Of a stretch of 64,000 nucleotides of DNA, positions 1-12,800 are shown piece after piece. The position numbers and the translations under genes were made by a program. The stretch is from Atrina japonica (Eukaryota; Mollusca; Bivalvia; Pterioida; Pinnidae). The stretch lies in contig BROG01000938.1 of NCBI GenBank assembly GCA_030159075.1, positions 1 to 64,000 of the forward strand, in the 5' to 3' direction. How positions within the stretch are numbered: position 1 is the stretch's first letter; every line of letters begins with the position of its first letter. The notes beneath the pieces are model-generated. The model had not been told where the DNA came from and ran no database searches. It saw nothing but the letters and a program-made list of their open reading frames with translations.

Positions 1-732
1 ATTTTTCTGGTGTTGAAAACAGATGAATCAAATATTCAATGCAGACATGGATTGTTCATTTTTAGCAACAATTTATTGAGACTGGGAAATCTAAAAATAC
101 ACTGAACCGTTTAAAAATACAAGAACCTCATCAAATTTATTGTCATTTGACTTCAATTAGTAAATTTTTATTTCAAATTGGGACAAAAAAGCATTTTTTT
201 GCATTGGGAACGGGACCTTATTTCGACCCCTATGATAGGGGTGGAAAATCTGCAGCAGGTCATGTTAAATAATAGCAATACGGCATCAACTTTTCAACTT
301 ATTTCTTCCTTGCTTTCTCATTTTCTATGAAATCATGACATTTACCTTTAATGCCGAGACCTATATTTATTTAGATCTTTATTCAAGTTTTTCAATGCAA
401 CAGGATACTAATGCATGATCAAAATGACTTTCAAAAATATCAGAATGCTACCATGAATTTGCAAAACAAAAACAAAAGAGATGGATACAACCAAAACATG
501 AATTTCTTTTTTCATTTCAGATGAGATGTTCAAACTAGAGATATACCTTATAATTTTACGACCAGCAGCGACTGATATGAGCTAAAAATGAATGCCAAGA
601 ACAAACATACTGAGAAAAACCTAGGAAAAAAACACGATGTTGATGCTACAGACACTTTGCACTATCAATGTAACGTGATTAATTTATTAATGAGATAAAC
701 AGCTCAGGTCTTTAGGGATTGTGGTGATTACC
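1..732. other. 3' flank of PSMD3
   Basis: No coding sequence recognised. On the minus strand, AATAAA lies at 683-688, 45 bases past the stop codon, and is a candidate polyadenylation signal; other AATAAA copies lie further out. Bases 160-245 hold a piece of a dispersed repeat (motifs GCATTGGGAA and ACCTTATTTCGACC) seen again near 16080-16215, 17290-17500, 49080-49220 and 58200-58310. Confidence 0.5.
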
Positions 733-810
733 CTATGGGAAGCCATCAAAATCCTCATCTGCGATTTCTTTTGCGCTTTCTAACTCTTGTTGTTCTCTTT
801 CTCTTCTTTC
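733..810 (-). CDS. PSMD3: PSMD3 exon 11 (stop codon)
   Basis: Residues 481-505 and stop TAG. Encodes [18 protein letters not shown] then EDFDGFP, the acidic C-terminus typical of Rpn3. The acceptor is ATACAG. Confidence 0.96.
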   Translation of the reverse strand, partial: ERREREQQELESAKEIADEDFDGFP

Positions 811-3800
811 CTGTATCAACATAAACAAATCAAGTAGTTAAGTAAAAATGAAGTTTACTAAATAATGGATAATCGAAACTCCCAGTCCATTAGAATATGA
901 CAAATTAGATATATAAATGGTCACAATCATGAAGACCAATTGCGAAAGCCTAACGGGATGAGACCAAGAGTCCAGAAAGCTTAATGGGATGGGACCAAGA
1001 GTCCGGAAGGAGTCAGTGTCCCCTGTTAGCTAGCCACACCTGTCGCAATTGTTACATGGAAACCACTCGAGTTTGGTGAAAATGTCATCAATTCATTTTA
1101 GATCTGATTGGCAAAAGGGAGTCAATGTATCTGATCGTGCTTAGGTATAATATCTAACATTCCTGTCTACCAGTGATTTTTGTTATAACAAATGCACATT
1201 GAAAAATAATGATGTTGAAATGTGGCATCACATCATTAATTTTTATAATTTCTTCTGGGATTGATCTTGATGTATTTTACAATGATTAACAGGGAAGTTT
1301 TTGGAAATAAAGAATGTATATGTGAAATATTAAACCTCTATCCCCCATTTTCATCCTGGCAAGCTAAAAATTGAAAAAAAAGTGAAAATTGCATTTGTCA
1401 AGCTGATCAGCCATTTTATATGTGCACTAACTGAATGAGGCTGAAATGTATAATATAATGAAGGAATATCGAACTACATATCTCCAACCATTAACTCATT
1501 CGCCCCTACAGACTCCTATCAATTCATTTTAAACTCAGTGTGTACAAGTATATTGGTTTGAATATTGAGTATTATTATGGCTTATTTTTGAACTACTCTA
1601 ACTTTTTTTCTATGTCTCTAACCCTACCCCTCTCCCCCCCTCCCACATCTGTAACAGTGATACCTACCTCAGCTGATTCCAGATCTTTATTGTACGACTT
1701 TGGTGGAAACCTCATAGCCTAAAACAATAAATAACAACGTATACATGTTATAATGCCAAAATAAAACAAAGTGTGCTTTATATAAAACATTACCCCAGAG
1801 AGCTGAAGCCTTTCACAAGGATACTAAAGTCCCATAACTCTGGCAAATATTACTGAATGTCAGCCCATGATCAAATTCACCCAAGAACACATAAGTATAG
1901 TAAAATCTATGTAACCTGGCGGGGTGGAGTCTCGTGATCCCTTTCTTGACCTGGACGAGTTTAAATTTTAGGTAATATTTTTGTTTGTTTGTTTATTGTT
2001 GTTTAACATCCCACTCAAGAATATTTCACTCATATGGAGATGTCACCAAATGCCGGTGAAGGGCTTCAAATTTTTGGCCTATGCTCGGCACTTACAGCCA
2101 TTCAGCTGTTAGGGTTCTTTAATGTGCCGACACCTACTGTGACACGGGACTTCAGTTTTTACTGTCTCATCCGAAGGACAGGAAACCAACCTGCCGCTGG
2201 CTGGACTCAAACTCATGACAAGAGTCGAGCGTCTACCAACTGAGCCAGGCTGGCTCTTTTAGGTAATAAAGCATAACATTAAAATAACACTGACTAGAGT
2301 AATCGTTCCTGCTAGTCACCAGACACAAGAGGGTATCCAGTGAGGAATAAAAATTTTTCCCATGATATCAAAAGGTTACTCCGTCCTGCCATCTTATGTG
2401 AATTGGACAATAACATACCAGATTTAGTGAATAGTAAACAGGGAGTTAGCAAACGGATCACATACAAAATGAATCCAATCTTTAATTCGGTATATTATAA
2501 AAACTATTTAAAGATCGGGTACTGTTGAAAACATGCAATGATTGATGACTTCTTACTGACTAAAATACTTATACAGGGCTCATCAATCAGATTTGTCCCA
2601 CTCTCCGGGACAAGAGCATTTTAAGGTCAGACAAGTAGATGTTACTGCTCACTTGTAGAAAAAGGATTGGTAAAACTGTTGTTGAAGACAAAAATTAATT
2701 CAATAAAGATTATACTTGTTAAAACACAATACAGTATCTTTAAATGTTACACTTATTTTTAGACAAGCCATTTTTGCATTCTGACAAGTAAATTTCAGTA
2801 CTACTTTTCCTGCAGGATAAGTGGAATTTTTCATGATTGTAGACCTTTGTTACCACATCTCATATTCAAATTACCTTAACAGATTGGTTGTGTATATCTA
2901 AACAGAAGCTAATACGTTGATGGAAGGCTGCCATTGGCTCTCTAGTCGTGTAGATGTCACTGGTTTCCTTTGACTGAACATATCCTTTCTCATGATCAAT
3001 TGTAGCTTCAATAACGCCGTCTCTGATTGCCTGTAATCACAAGATTCTGAAAATTTAAATACTGGCCACATATCGCATGAAGATGGTTCCCCATACCTTG
3101 AAGTTAATGGCACCAGCAAAAATCTTCAAGGTTTCTAGAGTTGCGAAAATTGACATTTCCATAGATTTATGTTTTGAATAATATGGAAAATGAGAGATGT
3201 TTGGGATATTGTTCTCGTAATTCGCATAAATGTTGTCATAAACCTCATACCTAGTTTTCAAAAATAAAATCAAAGGACTGAAAGTCCTGAAAGGCAAGTC
3301 CTTTGTCAAATTTGAATTGGTGAATTTATAAAAGAATATATATCTGTACATACATGCAGTTACTGTTTAACCTGGGAATATACATCCTTGATCTACTAAA
3401 ATCAGAAATTAGTATAAGCTGTGGTATACCATGGTACATCTTTAAACCAAAACATTTATTTGAAATACATGTATAAGAAATTTGTATATGCTGATTTTTT
3501 ATCATGCATCAGTAGAAATTTATACATTTTATGATGTTTACATTGTCATTACAAAACAGCAGACATACAGAGTTGGACTTAGATTTACATTTACAGTCAT
3601 GGGACATATATATTTGTCACTTATGTTTATTTTCTTCTTTGTTTTATATACAACCAGTAATTTTTAAATGCTGGTAAAATCCAGAAGTTTACAAATTTGT
3701 ACAAATTTATGGTAGATCTAGGACAATTTCATATTTCTAAAATATATACCGTATGCATTTTTAAATTATCGTGTTTATTTACAGAAATGACAGTATTTTT

Positions 3801-6800
3801 CTCACGGAATAATTTTGTAAATTCAGTAATTGTTCTTTCAGTCTAATGAAATATGTCAAAATTTACCTGAAGTAATTTTATCCTCCATAGAATAATTATT
3901 TTCTCAAAATAAACAAAAGTATATCTAAATTTCAAAATGATAAAAAAAAATTAATTCAATTTCCTTCATGTAAACTTAAAATATTTTAAATATTGCTTAA
4001 ATTAGTGGATTCTGTATTTAAAAACTGTTGGTTTTATATAAAACAAAGAAGAAAATAACATAGGTGACAAATATTTATGTCACACGGTTGTAGGCTAGAA
4101 CTATCACGACTTTAAACAGCTTTAAAAAATGTTGCATTTTTCAGTTCCCTTTACTCCCTAATTTTTTAACAGAAAAACATTCGTTCAACAACCTTAAAAT
4201 TACATTGGTATGTAAAAATGGAGTAATAAATGTAGATCGATGTCTCAAATAAATTTAAACATCAAGTCAAACTGATTTAAAGTCAAAACACCCGTGGTAA
4301 CGATGACCAATGTAAATCAACTAAAACCACCTGGCTAGACTTTTAAACTCTATTACTGGTAAGAATCATGCAATCTCTAGCTGCATAGATGTTTGTGCTA
4401 TCCGACCAGAACCACGATCAAGTAAACTGGTCTTTTATTCTCTCATGAATGAACAGAATTTACAGCACACCAGGAAAGCATCTTACTCGATGTCACACAT
4501 TAACGGTTTAATCCTGAGTTTGTCTATTATTACTTCCGTGAGTAAGCTTGAAAACTTAAATAATTTATCAGTTAAGTAAAAATTAATGTTGTATGAATAA
4601 AAAGGAAAGGATGATCGATTCCAGTTTCTAAATAAAGCGAATTAAAATGGGTATCAATGTCAAATTTGGCAAAGCTGAACTGAGGGAATTCCCCTTTTCA
4701 ACAAGTGTCCTATGTCACGTGACTATAAAAATTCATCACAGCATTTTCGACTGTTTTCGTTGTTGAATTTTAGTTTTAGCAAATTTTCAAATTAAAAGAA
4801 ATGGGTATCCTAGTTCAGGAATTATAAGGAGAGAGTATGACAATGAAACAAGATTCAAATTAGACACAAAGAAGTATTTTAATGGTTGAATCTCAGGTAA
4901 CTACTTTCTACAGCGCAAGTAGTAGTTCGGCAAATCCTATGGCAAATTGATTTTTGAACGGGGTTGCTGACCATGCTTAATTGAGTACACGGAAAAACCC
5001 CAGGAATTCTGAGCCTGTCATAGCAATAAGGCCTTGCCTTAAAAATGTGTAAATATGTCATTATGTATCCGATTTGGATATAAACGGTCATTGACATGTA
5101 AGGCCTATAATGTTGCAGTAACCTACTGTACTGCTTATCTATATTAGTTGAAATACCACTTGGCTGTGACACCTGTACTCAAAATCGTAGTATATGACGC
5201 ATCTTAATCAACAATCCTGTCAGTCACTACTTGATTTAACTCAGGAGCTATTCGCACATGGTTATCAAAACATCTTATGTTTAACATTCCAGGTAAGGAT
5301 CTCAGTGTAGATTGAAAAATCGGGACCTGTATGAAACTTTCAGGTTTCGACATTTGAGCTATTGAGAGTCACCTGTATTAACATTCATGATGAAAACTGA
5401 AGTTGAAATTGTTTTGAACATATTGGGCTTGATACACATGTTGTTTTACATCCTGCCAAGAATTTTTCACTCAAAAGTAGATGTCACCAGTTTTAGGTGC
5501 TACAAAGTTTGACCCGTGCTATGGACGGACCGATGCCAATGCAGTGAGGATTATTTTACGTGGCCCCCCCCCCCCCCTTCGTGACATGGTACCTCGGTTT
5601 TAAGTCTCATCTGAAAAACCTGTAACTTTCACTCCGTATGTTGAGCGCCGATGAGCGCTCGGCAAAGGAAAAGTCACTGCCATTTTTTAAAGTCTTTGGT
5701 ATGACCTGGTACCGGGAATTGAAAGCAAGACTTGCAAGTCAAGTTCTCTACCACTAGACCATCAGAAGCTATTGATACACAAATAGCCACATACATGCCA
5801 TCTAAGCCGGTTAGATGTAATTTTGATGTTTCTATATATGATTAAGATTGGGCTTGCCCTTGCTCCGCCTTATCTAGAAACGCCAAAATAACATCTAACC
5901 TATATATAGAGCTTCATTTTTAGTCAAGCATTCATACATGATTTATTCAAAGTCACATACATTAACATTTCATCTTTGGTTAAACTGACAGGTGCTTAGA
6001 TCATTTTTTATAGTCAAGCTCCCATACATGATTGGTTGAAAGTCACAAACATTTGCACTTCATGTTTCGTGAAACTGGTAGGTACTTGAGCAACAATATT
6101 CTTTACAATTTCTATTCTACTAATAGTTACCTTTGCAACAATATACTCTGCATCTTCAGGACTATCCAACATCAATTTCTGGGCAATGTCCATCAGCGAG
6201 ATCCGAGAGTAGGACAAGTTTATCATTCTGACTCCTGTTTTAATTACATTGTGGCGCAGACGGATAATCAGGGTATACGTATCTTCTGCTTGAAATTTAG
6301 AACCAAATTTGGCCAGCACCTCATTAAATTTTGCTAGGTTTCCTGCTCTCACAGCTGCAAAGTTAAGTAAAATACAACATATAATGTTATAAAAGACGAC
6401 TGTATCTGAGGACATGAATTCCCCAGCTCAAGACTGCTTGCAAAACATTAAAATACTGTTTGAGAGCATTTGATATAAGAGCAGAAACCAAAAATTTTGC
6501 AAAATTTCCAAGTTATAAAGGGGCATAACTCTAATACAGATATAAAATGACTCACTGCCCAAACTCGGCCCGCACCTTGTGGTTGTTACCACAGTGTGTG
6601 AGGTTCATAAAATTTGGAAGAGGCAAACTAAAGTTTGAGTGTGGAAACCGAAAAATTGGCAAATTTCCAAGTTATAAAGGGGCATAACTCTCTAACACCT
6701 GTCCAAAATCAAACTCTTTCTCCATTTTGTGATTCTTAATATTGTGTATAAGTTTTGTAAAATTTGGAAACGGCAAACTTAAATTAGAGTGCAGAAACGA

Positions 6801-9800
6801 AAACCGGACAGACGGATGGTCAAGGGTAACACATAATGCGGCTTTCACCTAGCGGTGGGGGCATAAAAAAATCAAGAAGTTTTGGTTAATTTAGATGAAA
6901 TGAAATATAAATGAACAAAAGTTTTTCTTCCTCTGAATGCTCACTTCTGTATTTTTTAAAATAATAGCTCTAGAGTTGATATATAGAGGATATATCTGTA
7001 TCTGAATTTTGCTAGCTAAAAAAATTGAACCAAGAAGAAAAAGTACTAGAGGGAATAGGCACGAATGGCAATATACTAGAGGGAATGGGAATAGGAAAGA
7101 AGGACAAGGTATATGGGGGAATAGGCAAGAATGGCAATATACTAGAGGGAATAAGGCAAGAAGGACAAAATACTAGAGGGAATTAGCAAAATGGCAAAGT
7201 ACTAGAGGAAATAGGGAAGAAGGACAAAGTACTAGAAGTAATAGGATTAGGTTGTTGTTGTATTGTTATTTAACACCCCACTCAAGATTCCTTCACTCAT
7301 ATGGAGACATCACCAAATGCTGGTGAAGGGCTTCAGAATTCGGAATGAAATTAGGGAGATATGGGGTGGGAGGTAGAGGGGGGATTAGGGTTGGGTGAGG
7401 TTTGAGTGGGGGGGAAAGGGAGGGGTTGGTAAGGGGGGGTATTTGGGGGAGAGTGTGTGGTGTGGGGTTATGTGTGGGGTTTTTGATTTATTGGGAGGAG
7501 ATTATTGGAAGAAGGGGGGGGTAGGAGGAGAGAGGGGGTATGGGGGATGGAGGGTAAGGTAAGTGGATGGTGGGGTGGAGAGGGTGGATGGAGGGTAGGG
7601 AGGGGGATAGAGTGAAGTTAGGGTAGAGGTGAGGGTGGTGAGGTGTTAGTTAGGGGTGTGAGATGGGGTAAGAGAGTATTATGTGAGATGGGTTAGGGTA
7701 TAGTTGATAGGAGTAGGGTATGAGAGTGGTGGGTGGGATAGAGGGTATTAGGTTAGGGAAGTAGATGGATAATTAGGGTTGGTTGGAGGGGGGATTTTAG
7801 GGATTGAGTAGTGATTAGGTGGGAGGGTGGGTTAGGTTGGGTGTTGGTGTTTTATTGGTTTTTTTGTTGTGGGGGGATGGGGGAGTATTGTAGTGGTTTT
7901 GGGGGTTGGTGATGGTGGGTTATGTTGTTGTGATTGTGTGTGGTTTGGTGGGAGTTAGATTTAGAGGGGGTTTGATGAAGGTTAGGGAAGGTGGGTGTAG
8001 GGAAAGAATGTTATAGGTAGGGGGAAGGGGGGTAAGTTGGGTATGGGAAGGATAAGTGGGATAGATTTAGAGAGTGGTAAGAGGTTAGGATGAGTATAGG
8101 TGGGGTGAGTTGATTGGGGGGGGGGGGATAGGGTTGGGATGGGTTGGGGATAGGGATAGTGGGGGGTTAATGGGGTGAAGGGGATGAAATTGTATAGGAG
8201 GTAGTGTTATTAGTGTATTAGGTGTATGGGGGTTAGGGGTTGTTGTAGATAGGGGGGTTGTAGGGTGGGTAGAGGTGGGATGTTATTGGGGGGGTTGGGT
8301 GGGGGAGAGAAGGTGAATATAGAAGGGAGAAGGGGTTAGGTGAAGTAAGAGTATTAGGGAGGTAGGTTATTAGAGGGGGTTATGTATGTATGTTAGGGAG
8401 AGGAGGAGGTAGAGGGGAGGAGGGTTAGGGGAGGGAGAGTAGTATGAAGAGGGTTAGAGGTTAGGAGTTTAGAGGGGAGAGGGTAGGTGGAGTTAAGGAG
8501 GAGGGGGGGTAATGGAGGATAGGAGAGGGAAGTAGGGTAGGGGGGGGGGGGTTGAGAGATGGTTTATTGGGGGTAGTGAGTTGAGGAGGGGTAAGTTGGG
8601 TTTAATGGATGAGATAGGGGGAAGAGAGAGGGAGGGAATAGGGAGAAGGAGGGGGTATGTAAATGTGGAGTTTATGGGAGGTGGTTGTGGGGGGTGGATG
8701 ATGTTTTAGATTGGAGGTTGTGTTAGTGATTGGTGGAGGAGGGGTGTAGGGGGAGGGGGAGGGGAGTTAGTGTATGTTAGGGGGTGTGTAAGTAGGTAGG
8801 GGGTTAGGGTAGGAAGGGATAGGTATGGAAGGGAGTTGGGGTTAAGGGGGTTATTGGTTGGTGGTTGAGGGGGAGGGAGGTAGGGGGGTGGAGGAGTAGG
8901 GGGAGGGGATGGGGTTGGCCTATGCTCGGCATTTATGGACGGAGAGGTAGGGAGAAAAAGGGAGGAAAGGGGGGAGGGGGGATAGAATAGGAGGGGAGGA
9001 GTAGGGAAGGAAGAGGGGATAGGGGATAGAAGAGGGATAATAAGTAAAAGGAGATTGAGAGAGATAGTAGGTTAAGTAAGGGTTTTTTTAAGGGGTAAAG
9101 GGAGAGGAGGGGGGGGAGGGAGGAGGGGGGGGTGGGGGGTAGAATGGATGGAGAGGAAGGGGGAAGGGAGAGGAGGAGGTAGGGGGGTAGTAGAGGGAGA
9201 ATTAGGGGGGTAGGGAGGGGGAGGATAGAGAGAGTAGGGGAGGGGGAGGAAGAGAGAGGGGGGGTAGAGGGGGGGGGGGGGGGTAGGAAGAGGGGAAGGG
9301 TAGAGGGGGGTAGGAAAGGGTGGGGTTAGAGGGAGAAGGAGGAGGGGGAGGAGTAAATGGGAGAGGGGGTAGGGAAAGAGGGAGGAGAAGGGTAGATAGG
9401 GTGGTAGGGTGTGAGGAGGTGTAGGGGGGGAGGGAGAGGAGGTAAGGGTTGTTGTTGTAATTGTTAATTGAGCATTGAGAGTTCTTTAACGTGCCAACAC
9501 CTACTGTGTGACACAGCACCTGAGATTTTACTGTCTTATCTGAATAGGATTAGGAAAGAAGTATTTGGGGGAATAGGCAAGAATGGCAAAATACTAGAAT
9601 AAATGGGCAAGAATGGCAAAGTTCTAGATGGAATAGGTGAGAACATCAAAGTACTGGAGGGAATAGGCAAGAAAGACAAAATGGATATCCTCTAATGTTT
9701 TGTGGAAGACAGCAGGACTCACATTACTGTCAATTTTTTTTTCAAACAAAACAAATTATGTATTTACAAAAGCTAGTAACACTTACCTTGTGTCAGTTGG

Positions 9801-12800
9801 AAGTACGGAGCAAGAGTTTTCCTCATTGAGGCATGTCTAAACGTAAGTCTGTCTGGGATATCACCCAATAATAGTTCAACTGTGATTGCCAACTTTTGAA
9901 CCTACAAATATATGTATGAGGACCATTACAATAATTTTTCATTTTATGACTAAATGTCTTGAAAATAAAAATTACAAAAAAGTGAGGAGGGCATAAAAAA
10001 ACATCAATTAGAAATATGATATCTTTATATAAACAGCATGAACTATGTTTATGCAAGAAATCAAATTTTCAAATACATTGGAACCTCTCTATTAAGACCA
10101 CGGAACTGACCAAATCAAAGTGTTGGAATAGACAGGTAGTCTTCAAAGTGTGGGTCTGGTGTCATTTGATACTAAATAAGAAATTCTCAAGGGACAGGAT
10201 TATTGAATATGAAGAGATTTCTCCTTTTGGAAATGGCATAAAATGTAACAAGTGGAAGATTTCAACAACTCTGGCTACTTATATAACAGAATGCATTTTA
10301 TGTGTTCGGTCTTTGTTTTAAATTTTTCAGAGGACAGGAATTTTAGTCAAAATAAAGATTCATCAGATTTAAAATAAAATAATGCTATCAAATTTGCCTT
10401 CTGAATGGTTGTTTGAATTTTTTTCTGAAGTTGAAAACAATTCACCTATAAATGACTGACTTGACACATTTCAAAATTTAAACAAAAGATTGATCTCATG
10501 TTCAGTGCATTCGGTATTGTTATAGAATTTCATAAACATGGTGTTCAATTTTACACAAGGCCTCCCATCAGGCAACTTATTTAAATGATGCAGTAGATCA
10601 AATAGACTTCAGCTTGCAAAACTTTTATTTCTAACACAACGTCCCTTACAAGTGATCCTTGACAGATCCCTCGATACATTAATGATTTAGTTTATGTTTT
10701 GTTTATTGTTGTTTAACGTCCCGCTCAAGAATATTTCACTCGTATGGGGACGTCACCAAATGCTGGTGAAGAGCTTCAAATTTTGGCCTATGCTTGGCAC
10801 TTACGGCCATTGAGCAGTGAGGTTTCTTTAACATGCCAACACCTACTGTGACACGGGAGCTTAAGTTCTACTGTCTCATCCGAAGGACAGGAAACCAACC
10901 TGCCGTCGGCTGGACTTGAACTCACGACCTCACGATCAAGAGTCGAGCGCGCTACCGACTGAGCCAGGCCGGCTCAATGATTTAGTATGTGGTTTTGACC
11001 TTATAGCATTGATAGCCTTGGTATGAAAAAGAGGCTGAGAGTGTCTTATGGGCAACCAGTTTTACCACCCTATCTACAAAACACATCAACACAGGTCATT
11101 CATAAATTTTGTTTCTCTTACCTGAAAGTTGCTTCCTACTTAATTTAGAATCTGGCAAGCATTTTATGACTTGGAAAATGTTTAAAAATTTATGTTTGAT
11201 GCCCATCCAAGTGGCAGATAACAACAGATTGCAACAAAAGCACTAAGTTTAGCAAATAAAAAAATGTTTGTTTTTGTTTTTTATTTCATTGCTGTTGTAC
11301 CAAGAATGTTGGATTTGATTTTTTTTTTTTGGCCACACTCAACTATTTTTCAGTTATATAGTGACAGCCAGATTTAGAATAGTGAGCAAAGAACCTGGTA
11401 ACAGTACTTGGTATCCCGGAAGAACCTGGTAACAGTACTTGGTATCCCAGAAGAGACAACGGCCTTCTGCCAGTAAATTGGCAAAACTTTCTCACTAATT
11501 TAATCAGCATAAAGCAGCACTGGAACCTGCATTGATTAGTAGTAAGAGACTTTGTGGTTCTAGGCGTGATGCTCTAACGATTCCGCCACGCAACAAATTT
11601 TTCCCTCATCTGGAGATATCTTCAGCTTTACATGAAGTGCAACAAACTCTGACATGTACTATGGACTGATGCCAGTTCAGTGAGTGTCCTTTTATGGGCC
11701 ACGCCTATCACGACCAGGACCTCAATTTCAAGTGTGATTTTCTATTCATATGCTGAGTGCTTGGCGAAGGAACAATCTCTACCATTTTTTTTTAATGTAT
11801 TTGGTATGACCTGGAATGAGGGATCAAACCTAGGTCATTTCATTTGCAAGTCCTACACTCTACCGCAAGCGGTGACCTATAAATGACTTGGTGCCATCAG
11901 ACAGACAATTATACCCATATTTCAAGTCACATTTAAACAATACAATTTTACTCCTTAAAACAAAAACTGCTATGTAATAACAGTGTGAATATAATACACC
12001 TACTGTTTGTTTAAACCCAACTGCACTGTGTTGTGGAGCTTTCCTGAGAGCCTGTATTAGATACTTATGAGCTTCAGAGTATTCCAACTGAGCAGACTTT
12101 ATTCTTCCTGAAAATAGAGACCAAAAATTGATGTAAATTCATGGAAAAAATTACCATCAAATCTGACATAGATAAAAGTAAAAATCTAGAACCAATCTAA
12201 TCATTTCTATCATGCTTTATTTTATATGTACTGCCAGGAATCTCTCCCCCTACGTTGAAGCATCATTTGTAAGTCCCCCCATATTGAAGCATCACGGATA
12301 CGTCACCAATAACACGGGATTGAGTAACTGGATGAAACACCCCTGTGCATGAATTGATGATCATTCTTTCCATTACCTTGCGCAGTGGAACATTGTATGT
12401 AAACATAGTTTTATTTCTGACAAAGGTCATGAATAGGATTTAGCGATTTGCGATTATAATCAAGATTTACTGTATGTTGGAACATAATCAATGGGTAAAA
12501 CAGTTTATGACTGCGGTTGTCTTTCATAATTGCATGGATATTTCTTCCATGTGACAACTTTTTAAGAAATATTTTCGAAATAAAACCACTTTCCAAAGTT
12601 GCTGGGACCGACAGTAGGTATGATTCATTAACAGGACTTGAACCTAGAACATTCCACTTACGAGTTGAACAGTCTACCCCCTAGTCTAACACCAGTAATT
12701 GACTTACAGGAAACAAGAGGCCCAATGGTCACCTGAGCAAAACATGATACAGTGAGAATAGGCTGATCAGTGGTTCATGAGAAGAAGATTTTTAAAGATG

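Larger units (their letters stand above)
3031..6130. other. PSMD3 intron 8
   Basis: AT-rich intron holding the foldback at 3592-4097 and a SINE at 5439-5771. 4098-5428 shows no recognised gene or repeat apart from ordinary AT-rich text. Confidence 0.8.
7252..9542 (-). mobile_element. 5'-truncated family-1 SINE interrupted by two C-free stretches
   Basis: Recognisable SINE parts are 7252-7341 (tail and GGTGAAGGGCTTCA), 8917-8940 (GGCCTATGCTCGGCA) and about 9468-9542 (TTCTTTAACGTGCCAACACC to TTTTACTGTCTTATCTGA), all in minus orientation and in SINE order. A perfect 12-bp duplication, AATAGGATTAGG, flanks the whole (7240-7251 and 9543-9554). The C-free material therefore lies inside one retrotransposed copy. 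The tRNA head is missing, as in a 5'-truncated insertion. Confidence 0.88.

Noticed and set aside
7342..9472. Interstitial telomere (TTAGGG) idea for the C-free stretch
   Set aside because: I count 16 TTAGGG words, but also about 20 GTAGGG words, and they are never in tandem. The frequency seems explained mostly by the G/T/A composition.
9202..9519. 105-codon Pro/Leu/Ser-rich minus-strand frame
   Set aside because: Lies in the C-free stretch. The same explanation applies.
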